A stretch of DNA of 64,000 nucleotides from Vicia villosa (Eukaryota > Streptophyta > Magnoliopsida > Fabales > Fabaceae): assembly GCF_029867415.1 (NCBI RefSeq), contig NW_026705313.1, positions 434,001-498,000 of the forward strand, given 5' to 3'. The position numbers were made by a program, and so were the translations under genes. The notes under the pieces were generated by a model, which was not told the origin of the DNA, ran no database searches, and was given only the letters and a program-made list of their open reading frames with translations. This document shows positions 1-10,344 of this stretch, one piece after another. The stretch's first letter is position 1. The number at the start of each line of letters is the position of its first letter.

Positions 1-239
1 TTCTTAGATTTACAAAAACCATACCACTTCATGAAACTACCCATAATACAACCTTCATAATTGAAATCAACATAACCTAACTAAATTGCATTAAAGTTTT
101 GTATTTCAATAGAATTAGATTATAGACCAAAGTACAATGTACAATTTAGTTGTTATAAGATAAATGTACTCAAGAATTAATCATAAACTTTTAAGCATAC
201 ATTGGTTCAAGTTTCATCTTTTAGGAAACTAAAAATTTC

Positions 240-390
240 ATTTTTAAAGCATGACAATCAATGGTCGTCCTGAAGCAAACGATTGTCATATATTTCTTCC
301 AGCAAAAAATTCCATTTTTTAAGCATGACAATCGGTTGTTATCCTAATGCAATCAATTATCATGGCAAAACAATTGATTGTCATTTGTCT
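240..390. repeat. Degenerate palindrome array, 21-bp spacing
   Basis: Five near-palindromes related to GACAATCGATTGTC have their centres at about 259, 280, 333, 354 and 375. Centre-to-centre distances are 21, 53, 21 and 21 bp. The block is also a diverged tandem duplication: the word GCATGACAATC recurs 74 bp apart (249 and 323). Its spacing matches the clearer array in the LTRs at 3558-3847. Function is unknown. Confidence 0.55.
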
Positions 391-604
391 GATTTGGAAA
401 AATACGAATCAGTACCATACTTCTTCGTCTCAAAGGGTCATGAAACATTACCATATCATTGCATGATATCATGATTAATTTTCAACAATTGTTTCCGTTT
501 TTCAAGAGGTATTTTTCAAAGTCAAAACCACCTTCTTCAGAAATAAATTTATGTTTTTTTAAGTGTCTGTAATATTTAACAGAAAAACTTTTTCCTGTTA
601 CAAA

Positions 605-622
605 TCAAGGTGATCACCTTGA
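605..622. repeat. Perfect 18-bp palindrome
   Basis: TCAAGGTGATCACCTTGA reads the same on both strands. It stands alone in AT-rich DNA. It may be a dimer-binding site or the remains of an LTR palindrome array; there is no further evidence. Confidence 0.6.
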
Positions 623-1434
623 CACGCCCAAGTGACAAATTGGTATAGACTTAAAGAGGAAGTAAAACTAAATTGCTTTGCTGGAAGGAAGAAGACACAT
701 GCAAAAAGTACTACAGCCTCAATAAAGACAACTTGAGTGAAGTTTTTCTTAACAAAATCGCAAATAAATAATTAGTTTTATGGTTGTTCTCGATTGTTGA
801 TCACTTAATTCAATTGGCTTGTAATTTTTTCTTTCTGAAACGTTATCTCGTTTCTTTTGTAATTGGTTTTGAGAAATGTCGTTCTCCTTATTAATATATC
901 CTTGCTTTTAGAAGAAAAAGAAAACTTAATTGTATTTTGAAACAAGGTTAAAATCATATTTTACATTCAAATTTAACATTCTATGTTTGTGTGAAATAAA
1001 GTCTTAAATGCATGATAGCTTAGTTTGTCATATGCTTTTTCAAAAAAAATATTTGAAAAGTTACTCTTGATATTAAGTCTTAATATGGATTAATTTCTTT
1101 TATCAATGTTAATAACAAGATAATATTTGTGTGAATCACTTGAAAACCTAGTCTGTGAGTGTGGTTACCTTTATGTTTTACTAAAAATTTTAATGACGAA
1201 ACTTTTTTAATATTCAAATGGATTTGCATGCATATTTCTTTTATTTTGTTTGTTTGAAGTCATGGAAATAATCAAGAAATTGTTTTTAAAATGAGTGATA
1301 CCTGCTTGACCATATAAACCTATCTTATGAGTCAGTATTCTCTTTCTAGCCCTTTTGAGCTTAAAATTTGAAACATCTATTATTTTGAAACATTATAACC
1401 TTTAGCATCCGAAAGAAAAATAATTTTTCATAAT

Positions 1435-1565
1435 TTTTTTCTTAGAAATAGAGATCACCGTTTTTATTAAGCAATGATTTCATTCACGAGTCGAATATAA
1501 GGGGTATTCGAACCCACAAACAACATGAAGCACAAGCTCTCAACTACCTCCTAATACAATTTAGA
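1435..1565 (-). repeat. Possible tRNA-derived SINE remnant
   Basis: On the minus strand a B-box-like word, GGGTTCGAATACC (1503-1515), follows an A-box-like stretch around 1531-1553 (GGTAGTTGAGAGCTTG) at the spacing of a Pol III promoter. An A-rich tail lies near 1430-1470. There is no cloverleaf and no target duplication that I could find, so this is not a tRNA gene. A SINE fragment is the best guess, held weakly. Confidence 0.27.
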
Positions 1566-2190
1566 GGAGAAGAAAACCGGTTAAAACAGTTACAAATAAA
1601 ATGAACTTTGCAATCTCCAGCAAACCATTTCCATGAGAGAAATTTAATGTGAAGGTGCGTGAAACACAAAAAAAGTGGGGTTCGAATTGAGTTTCAAGCT
1701 TTAAAATCAACTTCTTCCCAAGTCAAAACACAAGAACCCAAGAACAAAAATAAATACCACAATTAATTTCATCCTCAGTTCACCCGCCAATGTAATTTTG
1801 CCTAATCAACAGGGACTTAATCCACTATAACCGAACTAATTACAGACACCACAACAAAGACTAAAGGTCACTTGTTGCAAACCACAAAGGGTAAATGTCA
1901 ATGTCTTCTTGAGAATTCTAACTAAAGCCCTAGCCTCTCAAGGAACTATCAACTCACAAGTTGAATATAAAGGTTTTGTGTTTATAGAGTTGCTTCTTGA
2001 AAGCAGGTTACACAAAAAATAACAAAAAAGTGTCAAGCAAGTATCAAATAAAAGTTCACTTACTGTAAGTTAACGAACAAATGTTCACTTGCTTACAAAA
2101 TTTTACAAAGAATAAATCACATTAATTTTAGTATCATTTCAGCATGAGTTTTGTTGTGTTGATTGATATTTGAATTCTTCTTCTAAGTCT

Positions 2191-2198
2191 TTTTTATA
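2191..2198 (-). promoter_or_regulatory. TATA box of the solo LTR
   Basis: The minus strand reads GGCTATAAAAAAGAC in otherwise mixed sequence, in the middle of the probable LTR. This is where the U3/R boundary promoter would be expected. Activity is inferred only. Confidence 0.4.
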
Positions 2199-2457
2199 GC
2201 CAAGAAGAAGTTTGTCGAAGGGTAGAATTGGAATACTTAATTCCATTTGTTTTATTCCAACAGTCAGTGATGGAGTGGTAGACAACATAATACAGTAGTA
2301 CCGTCCTTGCGCCACCCTATCCGGGTAGTGGAAACATAAATACCTTGTACTATTTCCTCACGTGAACCAGAGATAATCTTTATCTTCTAATCTTCAGAGG
2401 CTTCTGATAGTAGATGTTGAAGCATGTTTAGAAGGACCAAAACTTGAGTTACCAGAA

Positions 2458-2700
2458 CCTAAGTCTTCAGAGTCTTCAGAGTCTTCAGAGTCTTCAGAAC
2501 TTGTTCACTTAGAACATTGTCTTCATAGTCTTCAGCACTTGGTCTTTAAATCTGTAGATCCTAAGTCTTCAGAGTCTTCAGAACTTGTTCATCCAGAACT
2601 TAGTCTTCACAGTCTTCAACACTTGGTCTTCAAATCTTCTGATCCTAAGTCTTGAGAGTCTTCAGAACTTGTTCATCTAGAACCTTGTCTTCAAAATCTT
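2458..2700. repeat. Nested minisatellite, 84-bp unit with 9-bp subunit
   Basis: Units start with CCTAAGTCTT at 2458, 2560 and 2644. The second unit is 84 bp long; the first is 102 bp, longer by two extra copies of the 9-mer AGTCTTCAG. The third is incomplete. The array lies in the presumed U3 of the minus-strand LTR. Confidence 0.8.
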
Positions 2701-3007
2701 ATGAACTTGGACAACAAAATCTCAGAGCTAGAGAAGACCCTAGAAGCTCTTTTCGAGAGTCACGATCAGAAGCTATATCACTAACATTCATTAGAACAGT
2801 TGTTATAGAAGCATTCTAGAACTTGATCGAGTCTTTGTAAACACGCCGGTTTCTTCCAGCGTCATAGTATGTAGAATTCCGAACTTGATGATGTTACGCA
2901 CCTTTTCTTGAAAGACAATACATGTTAGCAAATGCTACACTTAAGACAAAAACCATTAGTGTACTAAATTGATCTCTAAGATATCATGTAATGTTATCAT
3001 CAGAACA

Positions 3008-3351
3008 TAAGATCATATGCATAACCAAATCTTTTTCTTACATAATCGACAATAAACAATCCTCAAAATTGAAAGAGCCATCTTGATACAAAATTGCATT
3101 CCTTGCTAGTCAAAGAGTCCATATTATTGACAACTAAATAATCATTGGTTAAATTTTTTTTTGTATGATTCTAAATGTATCTATGATATAGCGAAATTTT
3201 CTAAAATTTGATTTATTTCTCTACAATTAATTTTATTATTATATATACACTGATGTATATTTTTCTTGAAGTCTAGAACCCCTTAGGATGATCCTATTTT
3301 TTAATGATAAATTTATAATTTGCTTACAATCTCATCTTTTTCAATACCATA
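3008..3351. other. AT-rich spacer
   Basis: AT-rich DNA between the probable solo LTR and the target duplication of the copia element. I see no gene or repeat in it. Confidence 0.5.
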
Positions 3352-3356
3352 TAAAT
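3352..3356. repeat. Left target-site duplication TAAAT
   Basis: TAAAT directly precedes the 5' LTR and recurs directly after the 3' LTR at 11896-11900. Five bp is the size made by copia integrases. Confidence 0.92.
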
Positions 3357-4907
3357 TGTGAATACAAGATTACATTCAAAGATGTTTTTGATTCATGGCA
3401 AACTCAAATAAGCATTCAAACAACAAGACGGAAGCAGAAAACTCAAAGAAAAGCAAGCATTGATCACTCATGATAGAATAGGTCAACCCATTATGTTTAT
3501 ATGTTTATAGGTTGACTCAACACAAGCAAAACAAGAAGAATGCAGAAAAGCAGCAGTTAGGTCGACCTACCATCAACCCAGGTCGACCTAAAATGGAGAA
3601 AAATTCATATACTCCTGCTAGGTCGACTCACACATCATTTAGGTCGACCTAAATTGATGAATTTTACATACCAGCCTGTTAGGTCGACCTACACAACAAC
3701 TAGGTCGACCTAATCTGAGAAAATGTCCCCAGAATGCATTTGAAGAGGATTCTGGTCGACCTACTCCTTAAACAGGTCGACCTAACTGGGAGCAAAATTC
3801 TGCAAGCTCTGCTAGGTCGACCTAAGCACTACAAGAGGTCGACCTAACTGATCAAGAATGCCAAAAATTCTGTTTCTCTCATCTCCAACTGTTAAGCTAT
3901 CATATATATTGTCCAAGGGTAATTATTCAAGGTAACACCAACGACTGAAAGATACACAAACGCTTCTCATCTTCGTTCTTCATCATCTCCAACACAATGA
4001 CACATAATCATTCTTGCGTTGCGGGTTAGTGATGAGTTCGATAACGTCCATGGAACGGAATTGAAGATTCCTAGTGGGTGAAGGTTTGTGGGGTTTGTTG
4101 GTGAATAAAATCTGCGGGTTTTGTCCTCCACGACGGGTGGTTCTTGGGGGTTTTTATCAAGAGGCGTTCATTGAGGATTCGGCTGAGTGTAACGATTGAG
4201 GAACGGGGAGTTCAAGGAATCAAGACACTGCAGAAGGGAATCAAAGTGAAGCTCTTGGATAACCTTGATCTTGCTCAAGATTAAGGGGGAAGAAGATTCA
4301 AAGGATCGACATAATTGGTTTATCGTTTATCGCTTTGTTATCTTCTTTGTATATACTACTTTCAACATTAATGAAAGATTACCCAATTTCAATTTGGAAT
4401 TGGGGGCAGACGTAGTCGTAGCGAGGACGATCGACGAACTGCCTAAACAAATATCGTGTTCTTGTCGCTTTTACTTTTTCATTTACATTCTGTTCATATT
4501 TGGTTATACTAGCAAATTGATCAACGATTCGAGTGTTAAGATTGTGAACTAAGAACGTACATAAACATCACAATCCATCACACATTGAATTACCTTCAAT
4601 TTGATCATTATCACCAAGTGTTTGTATATTTGTTTCTATCACTCTTATTGCATTGCAAACATTGTCCATCATACAAAAAGTTAATCTGATTTTCAATAAG
4701 AGAAACGCCTTGATTCTGCAACATATACTCTTATCATTTACCTCAAGTCTTTGACTAGTTTTTAAACACATATATAATCGTTTCGATAGTGGTTCGGAAT
4801 AGACGTGAGTCGATTCAGAATCACTTCCGCTGAAAAGTCGTTTAAATCCGTAAAACTGTGAACGATCTATTCACCCCCCCTCTAGATCCTAAGGCCAGCG
4901 TCTAACA
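3357..4907 (+). repeat. 5' LTR of the SIRE-like element
   Basis: It is 1,551 bp long and aligns without net indels to 10345-11895 at an offset of 6,988. Its U3 carries ten AGGTCGACCT palindromes (3558-3847). An AT-rich TATA candidate (CATATATATTG) lies near 3902-3912, below the array. A C7 run sits near the end, at 4874-4880. A 95-codon open frame (4265-4552) is present in both LTRs but resembles nothing known to me and is not called. Confidence 0.95.
3558..3847. repeat. Paired AGGTCGACCT palindrome array, 5' LTR
   Basis: Ten copies of AGGTCGACCT, most flanked by T and A, start at about 3559, 3580, 3620, 3641, 3681, 3702, 3753, 3774, 3814 and 3836. They form five pairs with 21, 21, 21, 21 and 22 bp between members. 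Successive pairs are 61, 61, 72 and 61 bp apart. Two copies are imperfect (3620 with a damaged right half, 3753 with one changed base). The spacer sequences differ, so the palindromes are better conserved than the rest of the unit. Candidate roles are binding of a dimeric factor on one face of the helix, or RNA hairpins in the U3 transcript. Confidence 0.93.
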
Positions 4908-4909
4908 AG

Positions 4910-4924
4910 TGGCATCAAGAGCTC
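4910..4924 (+). promoter_or_regulatory. Primer-binding site, initiator-Met tRNA-like
   Basis: TGGCATCAAGAGCTC starts three bases after the LTR end. It matches the usual copia site (TGGTATCAGAGC) with one changed and one extra base. An open frame starting with GTG at 4909 overlaps it, which is one reason to place the gag start further down at 4963. Confidence 0.8.
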
Positions 4925-4962
4925 TGGTTTATTCCGTGCTACGTGAAACACTTATTGGAAAG

Positions 4963-6702
4963 ATGGCTTCCGGACCTAAAGGGGCTCATAATAGAGCTCC
5001 AGTTTTCAACGGCGAAAACTACGGCTATTGGAAGGATTGTATGTGTGTCCATATCAATGCAATTGATAGGAACATCTGGACAGCTATTGTCAATGGTCCA
5101 TTTCAGATCACCATGACAAATGCAGCTGGTGCAGTTGCTCCAAAACCAGAAGATACTTGGAATGCTGAAGATGAAAAGAGATATGCATACGATTGGAAAG
5201 CGAGAAACATTCTAATCTCAGCTCTAGGAGTTGATGAATACTATCGCGTTTCCCATTGTAGATCAGCTAAAGCTATGTGGGACACATTGCAAGTTGCCCA
5301 CGAGGGAACGGATGATGTCAAACTAGCTAGGATCAATACGTTAACTCAAGAGTTCGAACTCTTCCACATGGAAGATGGTGAATCCATCGAAAACATGCAG
5401 AAGAGATTCGTTCGTCTGAAAAATCGGTTAAATTCTCTTGATAGACCTGTTTCCAATGCAGTTGCTACTAACAAAATCTTAAGATGTTTGAACAGGGAAT
5501 GGCAACCCAAAGTTACAGCAATAAAGGAAGCAAATGATCTAAACACTTTAGACATCACAACTCTATTTGGTAAACTAGAGGAACATGAACAACACCTTAA
5601 ATGCCTTGACATGCATGAGAAAAGGACAAAGAAAGAAAAGAACATGGAGAAAGAGGTAGAGAAGAAGTCAATAGCTCTAAAAGCTTCGAGCTCCAAGACC
5701 TCAAAACGAGAGCCAAAGGATAGTGACACAAGTGATGACGAAGACTCCGATGATGAGGAAATGGGACTGTTTGTGCGAAGATACAACAAATATCTAAAGA
5801 AAAATGGAGCAAAACATTCTGACAAAGGCTTGATCAACTATAGAAAGCAATCAAACATGTTCAAACAAGATGACGACAACAAGGGAAAAATCAAAGGTCT
5901 TTGCTTCAATTGTGGGAAAGCCGGTCACTACAAACCGGATTGTCCATACCTTAAGAAAGAAAAGAAGAAGAACCAAAGCAAAGGTCATAACAAATCTAAA
6001 AGAGCCTACATAGCATGGGAAAGTGATTCATCTAGTGAAAGCTCATCAAGCGATGAAGAAGAATCAGCAAATCTTTGTTTCATGGCTCATCAAAACAAGA
6101 AAAAGAAAGCTGTAAGTCATCTTAAACCTGAACTCGTAGATAAGGTATCTCATTCTCAACTAAAACTTGCTTTTGAAGAATTACATAGAGATGCAATTAA
6201 AGCTTTCAAACTTTTGGCCTCAAATAAGAAAATATTTTCATATCTTGAATCAAAAGTTGAGAAAACCGAAAAGGATATGGAAGCTTTAAAACAATCTATG
6301 CTAGACATTCAAAAGGATAAAGTTGAAAGAGATCCTACATCATGGTTTGGTTGTGAGACATGTCACATTTGGCAAAAAGAAGTAAGAGATCTAAAAGCCA
6401 AGTTAGACAAGGCTCTACAACCAAAAGTGACTTTTGCGGTTGATCCAAACAAGTTCAAAAGATCGTATACTCCTTTATATAGTAAATACACTTTTGTACC
6501 AAAAGTATCAACTAGCAAAACTTCATATTCTCATCATATTACCTGTCATTATTGTTGCAAAAAGGGACATACCATTGAAAAATGCAAATTTAGGAGAATT
6601 TTAGTTCCTAAAGGAGTATTTCAATGGTTGCCTAAGTGCAACAAATTGTGTACTCACTACCAAGGACCCAATGAAAATTGGGGACCTCCCTCCTTAAATT
6701 AA
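4963..6702 (+). CDS. gag: Gag nucleocapsid protein of the SIRE-like element
   Basis: The frame gives 579 residues from the first ATG after the primer-binding site. It packages element RNA into cytoplasmic virus-like particles. The N-terminal two thirds is the UBN2-type gag domain of copia elements (early [10 protein letters not shown], then conserved W and hydrophobic positions). A charged, acidic, Ser-rich linker follows. Two CCHC zinc knuckles are visible: [14 protein letters not shown] near residue 313 and [14 protein letters not shown] near residue 528. The second knuckle so close to the end fits the border with protease. The frame ends in TAA at 6700-6702, where pol overlaps in the -1 frame. 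No internal break is seen. Confidence 0.92.
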   Translation: MASGPKGAHNRAPVFNGENYGYWKDCMCVHINAIDRNIWTAIVNGPFQITMTNAAGAVAPKPEDTWNAEDEKRYAYDWKARNILISALGVDEYYRVSHCRSAKAMWDTLQVAHEGTDDVKLARINTLTQEFELFHMEDGESIENMQKRFVRLKNRLNSLDRPVSNAVATNKILRCLNREWQPKVTAIKEANDLNTLDITTLFGKLEEHEQHLKCLDMHEKRTKKEKNMEKEVEKKSIALKASSSKTSKREPKDSDTSDDEDSDDEEMGLFVRRYNKYLKKNGAKHSDKGLINYRKQSNMFKQDDDNKGKIKGLCFNCGKAGHYKPDCPYLKKEKKKNQSKGHNKSKRAYIAWESDSSSESSSSDEEESANLCFMAHQNKKKKAVSHLKPELVDKVSHSQLKLAFEELHRDAIKAFKLLASNKKIFSYLESKVEKTEKDMEALKQSMLDIQKDKVERDPTSWFGCETCHIWQKEVRDLKAKLDKALQPKVTFAVDPNKFKRSYTPLYSKYTFVPKVSTSKTSYSHHITCHYCCKKGHTIEKCKFRRILVPKGVFQWLPKCNKLCTHYQGPNENWGPPSLN

Positions 6703-9700
6703 TCTTGCAGGAAAAGTGTCTTGACATTGCCGAAAGGTTGTGGTTCCTTGATAGTGGATGTTCAAGACACATGACTGGAGACCTATCTCTTTTCGTTGAG
6801 TTTCAAGCAAAGAAAAAGGGGTATGTCACCTATGGAGATAACAATCGGGGAGCCATACTTGGTAAAGGAAGTGTAGGTAACCCTTCTACCACTACTATAA
6901 CTGATGTGCTGCTAGTAGAAGGTCTTAAACATAATCTTTTAAGTATAAGTCAATTGTGCGACAAAGATTTTAAAGTAATGTTTACAAATTCTGGATGCAC
7001 AATAGAACATACTAAGAAAAGAAACATTATGTTTAAGGGCTTAAGAGTAAACAACATCTACATGCTAAACTTGGATGAGGTATCTAAGTCTAGTACCAAG
7101 TGTCTAGTTGCTCTAGGCGATGACTCATGGCTTTGGCATAGACGTCTCGCCCACATAAATTTTGACTTACTAAATAAAGTTGTCTCAAAAGATTTAGTAA
7201 TCGGCTTACCCAAAATGAAGTTTTCAAAAGATCATCTATGTGATGCTTGTCAAAAGGGAAAGCAAACAAAAATCTCTTTTAAATCAAAGAACGTGGTTTC
7301 AACATCACGCCCTCTTGAACTACTTCACATGGATCTCTTTGGCCCTTCAAGGACTAAAAGCATAGGTGGAAACACCTATGGTTTTGTCATTATCGATGAT
7401 TACTCGAGATTTTGTTGGACAATCTTTCTACCTAGTAAGGATCAAACTTTTCCAGCTTTCACACAATTTGCAAGATTATGTCAAAACAAAATGAACAACA
7501 AAATAGTTGCAATTCGAAGTGATCACGGTGGAGAGTTTGAAAACATTCTTTTTGAAAAATACTGTGATAAACATGGAATTGAGCATAACTTTTCAGCTCC
7601 TAGAACACCTCAACAAAACGGAGTAGTTGAACGTAAAAATCGGATTCTAGAGGAGCTGGCAAGAATAATGCTAAATGAGAGTAATTTACCAAAGTATTTC
7701 TGGGCTGACGCGATTAGTACAGCATGTTATGTTTTAAATAGGATAATAATACGTCCTATACTGAACAAAACTCCCTATGAATTACTAAAAGGTAGAAAAC
7801 CAAATGTATCTCATCTCCATGTATTCGGTTGCAAGTGTTTTGTTTTGAACAATGGTAAGGATAATCTTGGCAAATTCGATGCTAAAGCTGATGAGGGCAT
7901 ATTCCTTGGTTACTCACAATCCAGCAAAGCATATCGGATATATAATAAGAGATTACTTATAGTAGAAGAGTCAGTACACGTTTCTTTTGATGAATCTTAT
8001 GCAAAATATGTCGAGAAAGGTCTTTCATTTAATGGTGCAGGTCCATCCACTGAAGACATTGTCAAGGATAAGGAAGATGAGAATGAAAGTATTGTAAAGA
8101 AAGATGCTGAGAGAGAGAAAGATGAGTCTCACAATGAAAATGAAAAAGAAAGCATCTCAAACAATGAAGAACTTCCCAAGGCCTGGACAAATGTGAAAGA
8201 CCATCCAATTGACAATATAATAGGAGACATCTCAAGGGGCGTTACAACACGCTCAAAGATAAGTAACTTCTGTCATCATTTTGCTTTTGTTTCACAAGTT
8301 GAGCCGAAAAACGCTAAGGATGCATTACTTGATGAGCATTGGCTAATGGCCATGCAAGAAGAATTAAACCAATTTAAACGGAATGATGTTTGGGACTTAG
8401 TCCCTCATCCGGGAGATCATCAAGTAATAGGCACTAGATGGGTTTTTCGTAACAAACTTGATGAAAACGGTGTTATTACTAGAAACAAAGCTAGATTAGT
8501 TGCCCAAGGTTATAATCAAGAGGAAGGTATTGATTATGAAGAGACATATGCTCCTGTAGCACGTCTCGAAGCTATTCGCCTCTTACTTGCTTATGCTTGT
8601 TCTAAAGACTTCAAACTATTCCAAATGGATGTTAAGAGTGCCTTTCTAAATGGCTATATAAATGAAGAAGTCTATGTTGCTCAGCCACCCGGCTTTGAGA
8701 ATTACATATATCCAACTCATGTCTATAAGCTGAAATGTGCTCTATACGGTCTTAAACAAGCCCCTCGGGCTTGGTACGAACGTTTGAGCAAATTTCTCCT
8801 TAGTCAAGGGTACTCTAGAGGTAAAGTTGACACTACTCTCTTTATTAAAAGAAAAGATAAGGATATTCTCTTAGTCCAAATTTATGTAGATGATATTATA
8901 TTTGGGTCGACTAATGCAAAACTTGTCAAAGACTTTTCTAAGCTTATGCAGAGTGAATTTGAGATGAGTCTCATGGGTGAGCTAAATTTCTTCCTTGGCC
9001 TACAAATCAAGCAACTTAGTCATGGAACGTTTGTGAATCAAACTAAATATTGTACGGAGCTGCTCAAAAGATTTGGAATGAGTGAAGCAAAGGAAATTGA
9101 CACACCTATGGCAACAAATACTAATCTAGACAAAGATGAGAAAGGTAAAGAGGTTGACGTGAAATTATACCGAGGTATGATAGGTTCACTATTGTATCTT
9201 ACTGCCTCAAGACCAGACATTATGTTTAGTGTATGTATGTGTGCAAGATATCAATCTTGTCCAAAAGAATCTCACTTGAAAGCTGTCAAAAGAATTCTGC
9301 GATACTTACGTGGAACTACTACATATGGCCTATGGTATCCAAAAGGAAATGAGTGTCATTTGGTAGGATTCTCCGATTCAGATTTTGCTGGCTGCAAATC
9401 CGATAGAAAAAGCACTAGTGGAACGTGTCATCTATTCTCAAACTCATTGATAAGTTGGCATAGTAAGAAACAAGTATCGGTTGCATTATCCACTGCTGAG
9501 GCAGAATATGTAGCTGCTGGAAGCTGCTGTGCACAAATATTATGGCTCAAGCAACAACTTCTTGACTTTGGTATTAAGCTTGATCGCATACCTATCATGT
9601 GCGACAACACAAGCGCCATAAACTTGAGTAAAAATCCTGTCTTACACTCACGTACCAAACATATTGAAATAAGACATCACTTTCTACGAGATCATGTAGA

Positions 9701-9836
9701 GAAAGGAGACGTTACTTTTGAACATGTAGAAAGCAAGAAGCAACTAGCTGACATCTTCACCAAACCTCTAGCAACGGAGCAATACTTCAACATTCGTAGG
9801 GAATTAGGGATACTCGATATCTCTAATTTGGGCTAA
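6678..9836 (+). CDS. pol: Pol polyprotein (PR-IN-RT-RH), intact
   Basis: One open frame of 1,052 codons, in the -1 frame relative to gag and overlapping it over 6678-6702. It has no ATG of its own before the protease, so it is probably made as a Gag-Pol fusion. Domains in order: aspartic protease with DSG at residue 25; HHCC zinc region near 150-200; integrase core with D in HMDLFGP (~218), D in RSDHGGEF (~281) and E in VVERKN (~317); reverse transcriptase with the KARLVAQGY block, [11 protein letters not shown] and the catalytic YVDD (~735); RNase H from FSDSDFAGC (~898) to the C-terminal ADIFTKPL. All catalytic motifs look intact, which fits the near-identical LTRs. Confidence 0.94.
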   Translation: MGTSLLKLILQEKCLDIAERLWFLDSGCSRHMTGDLSLFVEFQAKKKGYVTYGDNNRGAILGKGSVGNPSTTTITDVLLVEGLKHNLLSISQLCDKDFKVMFTNSGCTIEHTKKRNIMFKGLRVNNIYMLNLDEVSKSSTKCLVALGDDSWLWHRRLAHINFDLLNKVVSKDLVIGLPKMKFSKDHLCDACQKGKQTKISFKSKNVVSTSRPLELLHMDLFGPSRTKSIGGNTYGFVIIDDYSRFCWTIFLPSKDQTFPAFTQFARLCQNKMNNKIVAIRSDHGGEFENILFEKYCDKHGIEHNFSAPRTPQQNGVVERKNRILEELARIMLNESNLPKYFWADAISTACYVLNRIIIRPILNKTPYELLKGRKPNVSHLHVFGCKCFVLNNGKDNLGKFDAKADEGIFLGYSQSSKAYRIYNKRLLIVEESVHVSFDESYAKYVEKGLSFNGAGPSTEDIVKDKEDENESIVKKDAEREKDESHNENEKESISNNEELPKAWTNVKDHPIDNIIGDISRGVTTRSKISNFCHHFAFVSQVEPKNAKDALLDEHWLMAMQEELNQFKRNDVWDLVPHPGDHQVIGTRWVFRNKLDENGVITRNKARLVAQGYNQEEGIDYEETYAPVARLEAIRLLLAYACSKDFKLFQMDVKSAFLNGYINEEVYVAQPPGFENYIYPTHVYKLKCALYGLKQAPRAWYERLSKFLLSQGYSRGKVDTTLFIKRKDKDILLVQIYVDDIIFGSTNAKLVKDFSKLMQSEFEMSLMGELNFFLGLQIKQLSHGTFVNQTKYCTELLKRFGMSEAKEIDTPMATNTNLDKDEKGKEVDVKLYRGMIGSLLYLTASRPDIMFSVCMCARYQSCPKESHLKAVKRILRYLRGTTTYGLWYPKGNECHLVGFSDSDFAGCKSDRKSTSGTCHLFSNSLISWHSKKQVSVALSTAEAEYVAAGSCCAQILWLKQQLLDFGIKLDRIPIMCDNTSAINLSKNPVLHSRTKHIEIRHHFLRDHVEKGDVTFEHVESKKQLADIFTKPLATEQYFNIRRELGILDISNLG
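6693..6699 (+). promoter_or_regulatory. Candidate -1 frameshift site at gag-pol border
   Basis: In the gag frame the last sense codons before TAA are TTA AAT, preceded by C (CTTAAAT). A backward slip of one base here moves the ribosome exactly into the pol frame (CTT AAA TTA ATC). The heptamer is an imperfect X XXY YYZ type. A fixed single-base deletion, or an intron ending at the CTTGCAG at 6704-6710, are alternatives. Confidence 0.35.
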
Positions 9837-10330
9837 TTACGTTTGTTTTCTCTTAATATTATTTCTTTACTTTATGTATATATATATTTTTATTGCTAAC
9901 ATTTTTCTTAGCGTAAAGGTAGTTCATCATCAAGCCAGGCGTCATATTGAAAAAGCGGTAACGTAATTGTTGTTCACTTCCAAAAATATTATTGATACTA
10001 TAATATGCTATCAATTAACATGCTTATAGTGACTTCATGCATAAAAATTGCTCTTGCTCATATATGTGTCTCATGCTATCACTAACTACCTTTTATCTAC
10101 TATACTGTACATGCTAGCATTGTTATCTATGGTTCTCTTGTTACTCTCCTATTCTCTTGTTTTCTCTTTTTGATGTTGACAAAGGGGGAGATAGATGCTG
10201 AGTGCTGAGTGTACGGGGGAGCTTTGTTGAGAGATTGCCTTGTTGAGAGATAGATGCTGGATGTACGGGGGAGCTTTGTTGAGTCTTTATCACTTACTAC
10301 CAAAGCTTAGACGAATGGTTTGCCATCATC
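9837..10330 (+). other. Non-coding 3' region with repeated G-rich tracts
   Basis: No env-like or other coding frame is visible after pol. Towards the end the word TACGGGGGAGCTTTGTTGAG occurs twice (about 10212 and 10264) within a 50-60-bp tandem duplication, and AAAGGGGGAGATAG lies at 10181-10194. These resemble extra polypurine tracts upstream of the main one. Confidence 0.6.
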
Positions 10331-10344
10331 AAAAAGGGGGAGTA
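10331..10344 (+). promoter_or_regulatory. Polypurine tract
   Basis: AAAAAGGGGGAGTA directly precedes the TGTGAATAC start of the 3' LTR. This is where plus-strand DNA synthesis starts during reverse transcription. Confidence 0.88.

Larger units (their letters stand above)
1..1430. other. AT-rich intergenic DNA
   Basis: I see no gene here. Short open frames lack any recognisable motif. The stretch holds a degenerate array of near-palindromes (240-390) and a perfect 18-bp palindrome (605-622, centre GTGATCAC), described separately. It may belong to an old LTR because such palindrome arrays occur in the LTRs of this window, but I could not find LTR ends or a primer-binding site. Confidence 0.5.
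1648..3007 (-). mobile_element. Probable solo LTR, copia-type, minus strand
   Basis: Read on the minus strand the segment begins TGTTCTGATGATAAC and ends CGCACCTTCACA, giving TG...CA ends over about 1,360 bp. A TATA-like box lies inside at 2191-2198 (minus strand TATAAAAA). The upstream part carries a minisatellite (2458-2700), as is common in LTR U3 regions. The C-rich end (AACCCCAC) resembles the 3' ends of SIRE/Maximus-type LTRs. No internal region, primer-binding site or clean target duplication was found, so a solo or truncated LTR is likely. Exact ends are uncertain. Confidence 0.42.

Noticed and set aside
1497..1553. tRNA gene suggested by a B-box-like GGGTTCGAATACC
   Set aside because: No cloverleaf could be formed. 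At most a SINE remnant.
3558..3847. CRISPR-like array of short regularly spaced palindromes
   Set aside because: Spacers are not unique inserts, the unit lies in a plant LTR, and no cas genes exist. It is an LTR subrepeat array.
4265..4552. 95-codon frame found in both LTRs of the young copia element (also 11253-11540)
   Set aside because: Presence in both LTRs follows from LTR identity. No homologue or start context recognised.
4909..4962. Extended gag start at a GTG at 4909
   Set aside because: It lies in the primer-binding site next to the LTR; plants rarely start at GTG, and an ATG follows at 4963.
5346..5837. Ser/Phe-rich minus-strand frames opposite gag
   Set aside because: Shadows of the gag reading frame with no motif; similar shadows lie opposite the other retroelement genes.
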